NCBI GenBank assembly: GCA_963806635.1
Contig: CAWDZA010000015.1
Location: 620,001-684,000 of the forward strand
Length of the DNA stretch: 64,000 nt
Reading direction: 5' to 3'
From: CAVVEQ01 sp963806635
GTDB lineage: Bacteria; Chloroflexota; Anaerolineae; Anaerolineales; Anaerolineaceae
Below, in pieces: positions 7,309 through 16,035 of the stretch. Under the pieces are notes generated by a model. It saw only the letters and a program-made list of their open reading frames with translations, was not told the DNA's origin and ran no database searches. The translations under genes were made by a program, and so were the position numbers. Position 1 is the first letter of the stretch. The number at the start of each line of letters is the position of its first letter.

Positions 7309-9273
7309 TTAACCTTGGATCGTCACGGGAGCTGGGTTGGCAGTGATCGATTTTTTCCAGTCCGTATCGAATTTTTGTCCAAATAATCCCGCCAGGGAGG
7401 TCAGAATCTCATGATCGGATTTTGTCCCTTCCGGTGCAGTCATTGATTTTTTGTTCTGCTGAATTTTTCCTTCAAAATTCACGAAGGTTCCATCCTGCTC
7501 CAGCCAGGTGAATGAAGGCAGGACCACATCTGCGCGGGCGGTGAGGGCAGACCCGTACGCAGCCTGCACTACCAGGAAGGGGGCTTTTTCAAGCTGTTGG
7601 ATAAGATATTGCGAGGGATCCTCGTTGCCAAATGCAGCAAAGACGGCCTGATGCCCGTTTAATTTTATGCGCGAATCCAACCCAAGCTGGGAGGCAGCCA
7701 GGCTGTTGGCACCGCCACGGGTGCCGATCACTTTCGCCTGGGTTACTTCCGCCAGGTGAACAATTTGCTTCAGGGCCTCATCCGAAATGCCTTTTCCATA
7801 CACAAGGATGCAATTATCAGCAGACTTGATAAGGTCTACAACTTTTGTTAATTCATTATTTGATACGCCGGATTCGAGGATCGCGGTTTTCAAATGAGCC
7901 TCCGAAACCCGAATATCCGTGTTTTTTGCAGCCCCGGCACTTATGACGGCGGCGGTAATGCCATGAACAAGGTTCGCTCCCACGGACTTTCCCGATTTGA
8001 GAGTCACTTCGGCGAGCATATCGAGTGTGTTTGTTGTAGGATCGACTACGACGAGTTTCGTGCCATTGGGGATATTCCGTTTGATGAAGAATCCAATGAC
8101 CTCATGCTCCTTGACCAGATCGACACCAAAGATGATGGCGAGATCGGCCTTTTGCACATCTGCCAAAGAGCCTTCGAAGGATTTCCCGGTGCTTCGGGCT
8201 AGAGCGGACGCAGCTGCGGTGTATTCCCCTTCCTCGGTAGTAGTAACCAGGCCACTCTGGAAATAATCGGAATAGAGTTTCTTGAAGGCGTAGAGAGATT
8301 CAAGCGGCAATCCGCTGGAAACCAAGGCAGCCACGCCATCATCCTTCTTTCCGACGAGTGGGGAGAACTTGGTTTGAATCGTCTCAAAGGCTTCCTCCCA
8401 AGTGGCGGCTTTCAATTTGCCGTCCTTGCGAACTTGCGGGGTGAGCAAGCGGTTACGGTCTTCAGCCAGAGGCTCAAAACGGCCAACTTTGCAAATAACG
8501 CCCTCGTTCAATTCTGCATCCCAATTGCCTTCAATACGCACCAAGTTGTTATCGCGGACGAGTACATCGATCCCGCAACCGATACTGCAACCGGTGCAGA
8601 CCGACTGGGTCTTTTCCACCTGGGTCTCTTTGCCACGATAAGCGCTCCAACGGTCGATGAGCGCTCCGGTTGGGCAAACTTGCACGCAAGACCCGCAGGA
8701 AATGCATGAAGAGGAGCCGAGCGGAACGCCGAGATCCGCAACCAGCAGACTACGAGCTCCGCGCTCCTCAAAGCCGAGGGTGAAATTTCCGATCAACTCC
8801 CCGCAGGCGCGGACACAGCGCCGGCAGAGGATGCAGCGATTGTTCTCCATCACGATATATGGGTGGGAGGCATCCACCGGGAAAGGCTGCCAGTTAGGCT
8901 GGAGCGGCCAGTGGGTCATGCCTTCGCGGTAAGCGGCATTTTGAAGCTCGCAATCCCCACCGCTGACCTGGCAGAACGGGCAGAAGTGGTTACGTTCACT
9001 GAAGATAAGGGTGAGGACAAATTTGCGGGCTGCCAACACCTTATCCGTATCCGTTTTCACCACCATCCCTTCAGTTACAGGCAGGGTGCAGGAAGGCTGC
9101 AGAGTGCGGGCGCCTTCCACATCCACCAGGCATAGCCGACAGCCTCCGTAGGGCGTGAGGTGAGGGTGTTCGCACAGGGTGGGGATCTCGATTCCCGCTG
9201 ATCTGGCAGCATTCAGGACGGTTGTGCCCTCCGCAACATCCACAGGTTTATTATTGATGGTCAATTTAGTCAT
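7309..9273 (-). CDS. HoxU/NuoG-like iron-sulfur subunit with C-terminal molybdopterin-oxidoreductase-like domain
   Basis: Electron-wiring subunit between the [NiFe] module and the diaphorase. It has 654 residues. A [2Fe-2S] domain (Cys34, 45, 48, 62) comes first, then a His-Cys3 [4Fe-4S] site (His96, Cys98, 101, 108) in the HoxU-style motif ERNHFCPFC. Two [4Fe-4S] sites follow (Cys147/150/153/157 and Cys190/193/196/200), then another (Cys226, 229, 233, 261) opening a molybdopterin-oxidoreductase-like domain to the C-terminus. No H-cluster motif is present, so it is not an [FeFe] hydrogenase. HoxU ends after the first part, so the protein resembles NuoG or the HydA subunit of [NiFe] HydABCSL complexes. 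No molybdenum chemistry can be claimed. Confidence 0.88.
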   Translation of the reverse strand: MTKLTINNKPVDVAEGTTVLNAARSAGIEIPTLCEHPHLTPYGGCRLCLVDVEGARTLQPSCTLPVTEGMVVKTDTDKVLAARKFVLTLIFSERNHFCPFCQVSGGDCELQNAAYREGMTHWPLQPNWQPFPVDASHPYIVMENNRCILCRRCVRACGELIGNFTLGFEERGARSLLVADLGVPLGSSSCISCGSCVQVCPTGALIDRWSAYRGKETQVEKTQSVCTGCSIGCGIDVLVRDNNLVRIEGNWDAELNEGVICKVGRFEPLAEDRNRLLTPQVRKDGKLKAATWEEAFETIQTKFSPLVGKKDDGVAALVSSGLPLESLYAFKKLYSDYFQSGLVTTTEEGEYTAAASALARSTGKSFEGSLADVQKADLAIIFGVDLVKEHEVIGFFIKRNIPNGTKLVVVDPTTNTLDMLAEVTLKSGKSVGANLVHGITAAVISAGAAKNTDIRVSEAHLKTAILESGVSNNELTKVVDLIKSADNCILVYGKGISDEALKQIVHLAEVTQAKVIGTRGGANSLAASQLGLDSRIKLNGHQAVFAAFGNEDPSQYLIQQLEKAPFLVVQAAYGSALTARADVVLPSFTWLEQDGTFVNFEGKIQQNKKSMTAPEGTKSDHEILTSLAGLFGQKFDTDWKKSITANPAPVTIQG

Positions 9274-9308
9274 GGTCAGGCCTCTCTAGAGATATCACTC
9301 TTGATTTT

Positions 9309-10946
9309 CTAATAAACTCGCTGCCCGCTCATCGCGCAAACCCCGGCGGGGCAAACTTTCAACTGAATGTGGGCTTCCACCTCAGAACGGAAATACTTCA
9401 AAATATCCCGCTGGGGAACACCGGCAGTCTGTCCCAGCCCGCAATTCGAGAGCTGGTAAAGGTTTTCACTGAGTTCGATCAGTGTATTCAGATCGTCAAG
9501 GGTTCCAACGCCTTCAGAAATATTTGTGAGAATATTCAGGGAGCGGTTGCCACCAATACGGCAGGGATTGCACTTACCACAACCCTCATTTACAAAAAAG
9601 TTAACCAGCACCTTGGCGAGATCCACAACACAGGTCTCCTCGTTGCAGATGAGAAGCGCACCGGAACCGAGTGATACTCCCGTCTTATTGAAGGAGTCAA
9701 AATCCATGGGGGTATCTTGAAGTGTGGAGGGGATGATAGAGCCGCTTGACCCACCAGTCTGCGCAAGTTTGAAGGTACCGCCGTTTTTCATCCCCTTAGC
9801 GTAGATGCTGATCACTTCGCGAAGGGTGATACCCATCGGAACTTCGACCAGCCCAGTGACATTCACATTCCCCAAAATGGTGTAGACCTTGGTTCCTGGG
9901 CTGGAGGGGGTTCCAAACGAGCGGAACCAATCCGCCCCATTGCGAATGATTGGGGGAACATTAGCCAGGGTTTCGACATTGTTGACCAGGGTAGGGCGGT
10001 CCCAGAGACCATTGGTGGTCGGGTAGGGCGGGCGAGCGCGAGGTTCGCCACGTTTGCCCTCAATGGACTCGATCAACGCCGTTTCTTCGCCGCAGATATA
10101 GGCGCCCGCTCCGGCATGGATATGCAGGTCAAAGTTGAAATCGGTGCCAAAGATTCCTTTACCGAGGAATCCCATCTCTTTGGCCTGTGCGATGGCTGTT
10201 TTCAGACGCTCCTGGGCGAGGACGTATTCACCGCGGATATAGATATATCCTTCATCGGCGCCAACAGTATAGGCGGCAATGGTCATGGCTTCGATCAATG
10301 AATGCGGATCGCCTTCCAGGATCAAGCGATCCTTGAAGGTTCCCGGTTCACTTTCATCCGCATTACAAACCACGTACTTCTTTGGACCTGCGGTACGGGA
10401 AACGAATTTCCATTTGGTACCGGTGGGGAAACCAGCCCCCCCGCGCCCGCGCAGACCGGATTTCTCCAGCACAGCAATAACATCCTGGGCAGACATGCTG
10501 GTGAGGACCGTTCCAAGGGCCTGGTAGCCATCATGAAGGATGTAATCATCCAGGCTGGTGGGGTCGATAACGCCAGCTCGTTCAAGTACGATGCGCTGCT
10601 CAGCGGGAAGGGTGCCTTTTCGGGAGGAAAGCCAGGCGATCTTGCCGGTCAATTCTTTTACAGGAGCTTGCAAGCCAGCCGCGATTCTTCCCTTATAAAG
10701 ATGTTCTTCCACCAGAAAGTGAACATCATCAGGACGCACAGGCCCATAAAGCGTAGCTTCAGGATAAACGATCACCATGGGAACGGAGTCATGGCGGCCG
10801 ATATCGCTGACCATCGAAACCGACACTTCTTTTTCGAGATTGAAGGAATGAATCTCATTTTGCAGGCGGGTAAATACTTCCTGCGCGCCGGCATCCATAC
10901 TCATAGCGTCGCTGGAGACAAGGACCATTGATCGGATAGTATTCAT
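9309..10946 (-). CDS. NuoF/HoxF-like NADH-binding flavoprotein, second copy
   Basis: Diaphorase subunit binding FMN and NAD(H). From the ATG with AAAGGAG upstream it has 545 residues; an earlier non-ATG codon would overlap the preceding gene and is rejected. The flavin and NADH motifs are intact: LRGRGGAGFPTG, NADESEPGTF and GEETALIESIEG. So is the [4Fe-4S] site CGKCNPC with SNCGLGQ. The N-terminal thioredoxin-like domain (about 1-90) has no cysteines, so it cannot hold the [2Fe-2S] cluster of its relatives. Unlike the paralogue upstream, it ends at CPAGVC without a ferredoxin domain. Confidence 0.9.
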   Translation of the reverse strand: MNTIRSMVLVSSDAMSMDAGAQEVFTRLQNEIHSFNLEKEVSVSMVSDIGRHDSVPMVIVYPEATLYGPVRPDDVHFLVEEHLYKGRIAAGLQAPVKELTGKIAWLSSRKGTLPAEQRIVLERAGVIDPTSLDDYILHDGYQALGTVLTSMSAQDVIAVLEKSGLRGRGGAGFPTGTKWKFVSRTAGPKKYVVCNADESEPGTFKDRLILEGDPHSLIEAMTIAAYTVGADEGYIYIRGEYVLAQERLKTAIAQAKEMGFLGKGIFGTDFNFDLHIHAGAGAYICGEETALIESIEGKRGEPRARPPYPTTNGLWDRPTLVNNVETLANVPPIIRNGADWFRSFGTPSSPGTKVYTILGNVNVTGLVEVPMGITLREVISIYAKGMKNGGTFKLAQTGGSSGSIIPSTLQDTPMDFDSFNKTGVSLGSGALLICNEETCVVDLAKVLVNFFVNEGCGKCNPCRIGGNRSLNILTNISEGVGTLDDLNTLIELSENLYQLSNCGLGQTAGVPQRDILKYFRSEVEAHIQLKVCPAGVCAMSGQRVY

Positions 10947-10959
10947 TGTTCCGTCTCCT

Positions 10960-11439
10960 TTAACTGTACCGGGATAAAATCTGGGGAACCTGCTCGGTGG
11001 TGACATTTCCATAAATATCATCATCCACCATAAAGACAGGTCCGACCGCGCACACTCCCAGGCAGCTTGTCATTTCAAGCGTCCATTTTTCATCAGAGGT
11101 TGTGCCACAGGTCACCAGGTTCAACTCGTTCTTGAGGGTCTGAATGATCTCGCGACCGCCAACAACATGGCAGGGAGCGGATTCACAGAATTTGATCACA
11201 TGCTTCCCGCGTTTCTTGGTGGATAGCATCTGGTAAAAGCTCGCAACCGAGATCAATTGGGATTTCGGTACTTTCAGAAGAACGCTGATCTCATCCAGGG
11301 ATTCCTGCGGTAGGTAACCGATATCCTGATTGATATGATTCAGGATGGGGATCAATTCCTCCCGATTGGGTCCATACTTCTCAATCGCCATCTTTACCGC
11401 TTGCACCGCAGCTTGTGTTTCTTTTGTTTCAACAGGCAT
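10960..11439 (-). CDS. NuoE/HoxE-like [2Fe-2S] subunit, second copy
   Basis: Thioredoxin-like subunit paired with a NuoF protein in diaphorase modules. I choose the ATG at 11439 because GGAGG lies 10 bases upstream. A TTG further upstream would add 21 residues without a good ribosome site. The 159-residue protein keeps all four cluster cysteines (CESAPC and SCLGVC). It is 13 bases from the cysteine-poor NuoF-like gene that follows, which suggests the two form one module. Confidence 0.9.
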   Translation of the reverse strand: MPVETKETQAAVQAVKMAIEKYGPNREELIPILNHINQDIGYLPQESLDEISVLLKVPKSQLISVASFYQMLSTKKRGKHVIKFCESAPCHVVGGREIIQTLKNELNLVTCGTTSDEKWTLEMTSCLGVCAVGPVFMVDDDIYGNVTTEQVPQILSRYS

Positions 11440-11505
11440 TGTGCTACGTCCTCCGTTCACGATGGTTTCGATAAGTCTCCGGTTTACCGGATGAAACTCC
11501 AAATG

Positions 11506-13287
11506 TTAATTAATGACCACAGCGTCAAAATTACAGACCTGCTTGCAGATACCGCAGCGGATGCAGAGATCGGGGTCGATCACATGGGTCTGCTTGCGCT
11601 CACCTGTGATCGCATTGACCGGGCAATTCCTGGCGCAGACAGTACAACCTGTGCAAGGTCCATCCAGGATATTGAAAGAGATCAATCCGCGGCAGACTTT
11701 GGCAGGGCAGCGCTTTTCATAAATATGGGCGAGATATTCTTCGCGGAAGAGCTTGAGGGTGCTGGCAACCGGGTTGGGTGCTCCCTGACCCAGACCGCAC
11801 AGGCTGGTGGAACGTACCTGATCACAGAGCATTTCCAGTGTTTCAATATCGCCATCCTGACCCTTGCCTTCGCAGATACGGGTGAGGATTTCAAGCATAC
11901 GGCGGGTGCCCACGCGGCAGGGGGTACACTTTCCGCAGGATTCATCCTGGATAAAGTCCATGAAGAAGCGGGCCATATCCACCATACAGGTATCCTCATC
12001 CATGATCACAAGGCCACCGGAACCCATCATGGCACCGGCACCGACCAGAGACTCATAGTCCACCTTCAGGTCAAGATGATCCTTGGATAGCATGCCACCA
12101 GCCGGGCCGCCTATCTGGGCTGCTTTGAACTGTTTATCGCCTTTTATCCCCCCTCCGACTTCATATACAAGCTCGCGCAAGGTGATCCCAAGGGGAACTT
12201 CGATCAACCCGGTGTTTTTCACATCACTAGCGAGGGCGAAAGTCTTGGTGCCTTTGCTCTTTTCAGTACCCATCGACGAAAACCAATCCGCGCCTTTGAG
12301 GATGATCTGCGGTACGTTGGCGTAAGTCTCAACATTATTATTGTTGGTCGGGTGACCCCAAAGGCCTTTATCTGCAGGGAAGGGAGGGCGGGGACGCGGC
12401 TCGCCTCGTTTGCCTTCAATTGAGGCAATCAGGGCTGTTTCCTCACCACAGACAAACGCCCCAGCGCCCATACGAACTTCCATATCGAACGAAAAATCAG
12501 TACCCATGATATTTTCGCCAAGCAGTCCCAGCGCTCGCGCTTGCTGGATACCGATATTCAGCATCTTGACCGCGATGGGATACTCCGCCCGGCAATAGAT
12601 ATACCCGTAACTGGCATCGATCGCATAGGCGCCGATGATCATACCTTCAATGACTGAATGGGGATCGCCTTCCAGGACGCGCCGGTTCATGAACGCACCC
12701 GGGTCGCCTTCGTCGGCGTTGCAGGTGATGAATTTCACCGGATCCGTTTTGGATTTAACCATGCCCCATTTTTTCGCGGTCGGGAATCCTGCCCCGCCGC
12801 GCCCGCGCAGACCGGATTTGCTGATGGTATCGATCACCTCATCCGGGTTCATCTCGGTGAGGACTTTCGCCAAGGCCATATAGCCATCTTCAGCGATGTA
12901 ATCCTCGATATTTTCAGGATCAATCTTGCCGCAGTTCCTCAGGACTACCCGGATTTCCTTGGCGGAGGGAGCCCGTAATTCCTCGTCGATGAATGTATCT
13001 TCTTTGAGCAGAAATTTCTGGGCGATGCGACCTTTAAGCAGGTGTTCTTCAACGATATAAGGAACATCATCCGCCGTAAGGTTGCCGTAGTGCGCTCCTT
13101 CCGGATAGACCATGATCTCAGGTCCCTGGTCGCAATCACCAATACGGGAAGTTTCCAAAACCTGGACCTCGCCTGAGAGACCCTGGGCTTGCAGTTCAGA
13201 ATTCAAAGCTGCCAGGATTTCCTTGGAACCACGATGAACACAATCCGGATCCTGACAGACGAGTACATGAGAACGGTAATATTTCAT
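11506..13287 (-). CDS. NuoF/HndC/HydB-like flavoprotein with C-terminal 2[4Fe-4S] ferredoxin domain
   Basis: FMN- and NAD(P)H-binding subunit of the type found in electron-bifurcating hydrogenases. It has 593 residues. An N-terminal thioredoxin-like [2Fe-2S] domain retains only three cysteines (11, 16 and 52). The NuoF core follows (LRGRGGAGFPTA, NADEGDPGAF, GEETALIASIEG), then the [4Fe-4S] site CGKCTPC with SLCGLGQ. A ferredoxin domain at about 540-593 has two CxxCxxCxxxC clusters. That tail is the feature separating HydB/HndC from plain NuoF and is the expected contact for ferredoxin. It lies between the HndB-like gene and the second diaphorase pair. Confidence 0.93.
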   Translation of the reverse strand: MKYYRSHVLVCQDPDCVHRGSKEILAALNSELQAQGLSGEVQVLETSRIGDCDQGPEIMVYPEGAHYGNLTADDVPYIVEEHLLKGRIAQKFLLKEDTFIDEELRAPSAKEIRVVLRNCGKIDPENIEDYIAEDGYMALAKVLTEMNPDEVIDTISKSGLRGRGGAGFPTAKKWGMVKSKTDPVKFITCNADEGDPGAFMNRRVLEGDPHSVIEGMIIGAYAIDASYGYIYCRAEYPIAVKMLNIGIQQARALGLLGENIMGTDFSFDMEVRMGAGAFVCGEETALIASIEGKRGEPRPRPPFPADKGLWGHPTNNNNVETYANVPQIILKGADWFSSMGTEKSKGTKTFALASDVKNTGLIEVPLGITLRELVYEVGGGIKGDKQFKAAQIGGPAGGMLSKDHLDLKVDYESLVGAGAMMGSGGLVIMDEDTCMVDMARFFMDFIQDESCGKCTPCRVGTRRMLEILTRICEGKGQDGDIETLEMLCDQVRSTSLCGLGQGAPNPVASTLKLFREEYLAHIYEKRCPAKVCRGLISFNILDGPCTGCTVCARNCPVNAITGERKQTHVIDPDLCIRCGICKQVCNFDAVVIN

Positions 13288-13331
13288 TATGCTTTCCAGA
13301 TCACTTCTTTCCTACAGGTCAATCACTAAAT

Positions 13332-13700
13332 TTACAGTGGAATGACGTGGTTCGTAACGACTTTGCCGCCAACAACATGCTCCTTGATGATGTTCCGAGC
13401 CACTTCGGGTGAAACCTTTCCATAAGTAACCTTGGGTTGATCACCAATTTCAACCTGAACTATGGGTTCTTTCTCGCACATACCAATGCAACCCGTTTGA
13501 GTGATGACCACATCCTGGATGTTATCTTTTTCGATCGTATCAAGGATCGCTTTCATTGCATCCCGTGCACCGGCAGCGATACCACATGTACCCATTCCGA
13601 CGATCACCCGGGCTTTGCCAGATTCGGTCTGGATCTTCTTTTTTTGAAGGGCTTCCTCGCGGACTTTTTTCAGATCATCAAGGCTTTTTATTGTAGGCAT
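13332..13700 (-). CDS. HndB-like thioredoxin-fold [2Fe-2S] ferredoxin
   Basis: Small (122-residue) ferredoxin of the HndB family found in hydrogenase operons; its exact electron role is uncertain. After a charged N-terminal helix it shows MGTCGIAAGA and TGCIGMCEKEP, giving three cysteines in the typical positions. AGGAG precedes the ATG. It is flanked by the stand-alone ATPase gene and the HydB-like gene, the usual order in [FeFe] hydrogenase loci. Confidence 0.85.
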   Translation of the reverse strand: MPTIKSLDDLKKVREEALQKKKIQTESGKARVIVGMGTCGIAAGARDAMKAILDTIEKDNIQDVVITQTGCIGMCEKEPIVQVEIGDQPKVTYGKVSPEVARNIIKEHVVGGKVVTNHVIPL

Positions 13701-13709
13701 AATTTCTCC

Positions 13710-14273
13710 TTATTTTGACAGGATTGAACTGACTGGCTTTTGTGTATTCAAACCCTCTTCCATCGTCAATCGGACAAAACTCAAAACCAACGGGTCTGAA
13801 AAGGGAACGTCCCCGAGGGTTTCACGGACTTGTTTCTGGTCATAACTGAATTCGTAATCGTCCAGGCGGTACCCAAGCTCCCAGTCGATTTCGGGTTCCG
13901 AAACGACCAACATACGGAAGGTATCTGCCAAATTTCCGAGCGGCATCCGGTCGATGTGCGAGCGTTGGAAAATGATCTCGATCCGAGTACCAATGCCGGG
14001 TTGTGACCAAATTTGTAAGGAGCCATTACACGCTTCTGCGGCTTCTTTGAGGAGCGGAATCCCTAAACCCACTTTGCGGGTTGTGCGGGAGGTGACGAAG
14101 GGATCTGTAACCTGAGCCAGCATTTCGGCATCCATACCCTTCCCGTTATCCTCCACGATCAAGGTAAGCTTATCCTTGATCGAACTTTCGTCCACAAAAA
14201 TCCTGATGACCGTTGCGCCGGCTGCAATGCTGTTTTCCGCGATATCTAATAGGTGCAGCGAGAGCTCTCTCAA
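13710..14273 (-). CDS. Stand-alone GHKL/HATPase_c protein
   Basis: ATP-binding protein of the histidine-kinase-like ATPase fold with no HisKA domain, so no phosphorylated histidine is evident. It has 187 residues with the N box (LDIAENSIAAGA), the G1 box (VEDNGKGMD) and the G2 region (GLGIPLL) in the first 110. An uncharacterised C-terminal part contains many acidic residues. Its TTG start overlaps the stop of the preceding NuoE-like gene (TTGA). Such genes are recurrent neighbours of hydrogenase hnd/hyd genes; a regulatory role is inferred. Confidence 0.8.
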   Translation of the reverse strand: MRELSLHLLDIAENSIAAGATVIRIFVDESSIKDKLTLIVEDNGKGMDAEMLAQVTDPFVTSRTTRKVGLGIPLLKEAAEACNGSLQIWSQPGIGTRIEIIFQRSHIDRMPLGNLADTFRMLVVSEPEIDWELGYRLDDYEFSYDQKQVRETLGDVPFSDPLVLSFVRLTMEEGLNTQKPVSSILSK

Positions 14274-14782
14274 GATTTTTGTTCTTCCCCCTGGAGCGCG
14301 CGCAGTATCTGCGGGATCTTGTTGGGTTTAACCCGACCCTGAACGTTTTCATCCACAACGATCACTGGAGCTTGGGAGCAGGCTCCCACACAGCGGCAGA
14401 TCTCGAGTGTGACCAAGCCATCAGGGGTGGTTTCACCCGCTTTGATACCCAACGCCTGATTGGCTTTGTCCAAAAGCTGCTCCACTCCACCCACATAGCA
14501 GGCAGTACCCATGCAGAATTTGACAGTATGCTTCCCGCGGGGCGTTGTGGTAAAGAAGGAGTAGAAGGAAACAACGCCGTGGATTTTACTAACCGGGACT
14601 TTGAGCTGCTCCGCAATGTAATTCTGGAGGGGAGCTGAAATATAGCCAACCTTACCCTGGACCTCGTTTAGGATCACCATGGTCGCCCCAGGCTTTTCCC
14701 GGTTGGCGGAAAGTATTTCATCGATCATTTTCTTTACTGCGGGATCTATTTGATTCATTATCTGAGTTTGAGTCTGTGCCAT
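14270..14782 (-). CDS. NuoE/HndA/HydC-like [2Fe-2S] subunit
   Basis: Thioredoxin-like [2Fe-2S] subunit expected to dock on the NuoF/HydB-like protein. It has 170 residues with the four ligands in CMGTAC and CRCVGAC (one extra Cys in the second pair). The start ATG has GGAG five bases upstream. It begins the block of NuoE, ATPase, HndB and HydB-like genes characteristic of bifurcating hydrogenase operons. A gap of 127 bases to the PHP gene upstream holds no feature I can name. Confidence 0.92.
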   Translation of the reverse strand: MAQTQTQIMNQIDPAVKKMIDEILSANREKPGATMVILNEVQGKVGYISAPLQNYIAEQLKVPVSKIHGVVSFYSFFTTTPRGKHTVKFCMGTACYVGGVEQLLDKANQALGIKAGETTPDGLVTLEICRCVGACSQAPVIVVDENVQGRVKPNKIPQILRALQGEEQKS

Positions 14783-14909
14783 ACCGGCTCCGAAGAATGT
14801 TTGGACAACATAGAATTAATAGAAGAATATCCAGATGAGTTTAATATGCAACCTTGCCTCCGTCAATAAACAAATGTCATATTCTCAGCAAGCAGTTGTT
14901 CCGAAGGTT

Positions 14910-15674
14910 TTACCGAAATATTGGACCCTCCAGAAACTCATTTTGTTTGGAAATCAGGGTTTTTCGGATCTCAGCAATATCCCGGTTCTTTAATGGGAGG
15001 AGGTTCAAACCCAGAATTTCATTCAGCCGGTGAGCATCTCCACTCTGAATCAAGGGATAATCCCTGGACTGAGGGTACCGTTCTCGGGCTTCATCAACAG
15101 AAATGTTTCGGGAGATTTCCAAGGTTTCGATATTAATATCGGTTGGGATGAATCCCAATGTTCGGATCAGTCCAAAGGCTTCCCGGTCAATATGGGCTGG
15201 GATGAACAAGCCCTCCAAATCCTGAACATGTTGAAAGAGATCCGAAAGAGAAAAATGTGTGGAAGTGAGCAACAACCTTTCTTCAAAAGCGATAAAATCT
15301 CCATCTTTATCAACCAGGATTTGCGCACCGAGGTGATCCTCCTGATTGGGGAGGTCCGGGAGGTTCTTATCGATAATATCCTGCAATGCGTATAGCTGTT
15401 CGAGCGTGTCGAAAAGGCAGATGGTATGCACATCTTCGAGCGTCTGAACTTCGACCCCCGGCAGCACGAGCAGGTCAGTTCCCTCCGCCGCCTGGATGAC
15501 CGATTCCACATTTCCAGAGGCGTTGTGGTCGGTGATGGCAATAATCTGGATCCCTTTTTCAAGCGCAGTCTGTACGATCAAAGGCGGGATCATCTCAAGC
15601 TCTGCGCACGGCGAGAGGACGGTATGGGTATGTAACTCCGACCGAAAGATGAGGCGGGGAGGATCGGTTTTCAC
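14910..15674 (-). CDS. PHP-domain metal-dependent phosphoesterase
   Basis: Predicted phosphoesterase of the PHP superfamily; the substrate is not known. It has 254 residues with the metal ligands in order: HTHTVLSPC near residue 16, ITDHN near 49, GVEVQTLEDVH near 73, PAHIDR near 160 and SGDAH near 214. All expected histidines and acids are present. The start appears to be GTG. The gene sits in the regulatory block (DRTGG, CBS/ATPase, DRTGG, PHP) that commonly precedes hydrogenase genes in Clostridia and Thermotogae. A signalling or processing role is inference. Confidence 0.82.
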   Translation of the reverse strand: MKTDPPRLIFRSELHTHTVLSPCAELEMIPPLIVQTALEKGIQIIAITDHNASGNVESVIQAAEGTDLLVLPGVEVQTLEDVHTICLFDTLEQLYALQDIIDKNLPDLPNQEDHLGAQILVDKDGDFIAFEERLLLTSTHFSLSDLFQHVQDLEGLFIPAHIDREAFGLIRTLGFIPTDINIETLEISRNISVDEARERYPQSRDYPLIQSGDAHRLNEILGLNLLPLKNRDIAEIRKTLISKQNEFLEGPIFR

Positions 15675-15684
15675 GAGGGTTGAC

Positions 15685-16035
15685 TCAGGAAACGTCCGTC
15701 AACCCCATTTCCCACAATTTACCTACCACGAAAAAAGAGGATTGCGGTGTTGAAAGCAGGGTGATACCTTCCGTTTCAGCCTTCTGAATGGTAGCTTCCT
15801 CGGGCGTTGCGCCTTCTGTGATGATGATCGCCGCAACATCTTTGAGAGCGCCAACTGCTACGATATTAATATGCGCCTGGAGGGTAACCCAGATGCTCTG
15901 CGGATTTGCCCCGGCCATAACGCAGCTCAATAAATCCGAAATATATCCCGATTTAGGCTCGATAGTAGAAAAATCATTCTCTTTGTTCGTGAGGATCTCA
16001 AGCCCCAAATGATCGATGACTTCCTGAAGATTCAT
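15685..16035 (-). CDS. DRTGG-domain protein (copy 2)
   Basis: Small protein of 116 residues resembling the DRTGG domain that also occurs in phosphotransacetylases and the N-terminal part of HPr kinase-like proteins. It shows the family-like segments SGYISDLLSCVMAGA and VTLQAHINIVAVGAL. It overlaps the end of the CBS/ATPase gene by 38 bases. No catalytic residues are evident; ligand or partner binding in the hydrogenase regulatory block is inferred. It is a distant paralogue of the gene at 17056-17430. Confidence 0.78.
   Translation of the reverse strand: MNLQEVIDHLGLEILTNKENDFSTIEPKSGYISDLLSCVMAGANPQSIWVTLQAHINIVAVGALKDVAAIIITEGATPEEATIQKAETEGITLLSTPQSSFFVVGKLWEMGLTDVS

Noticed and set aside
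10302..10931. A 209-codon plus-strand frame opposite the NuoF-like gene
   Set aside because: It is antisense to a conserved flavoprotein and matches no family.
10947..11024. A longer N-terminus for the second NuoF-like protein
   Set aside because: It would overlap the NuoE-like gene and lacks a ribosome site; the ATG at 10946 has AAAGGAG.
7309..13287. An [FeFe] hydrogenase catalytic subunit, expected from the HndB/ATPase/DRTGG context
   Set aside because: No H-cluster motifs (for example TSCCP or FxECMACPGGC) occur in any frame I read; catalytic genes are [NiFe].
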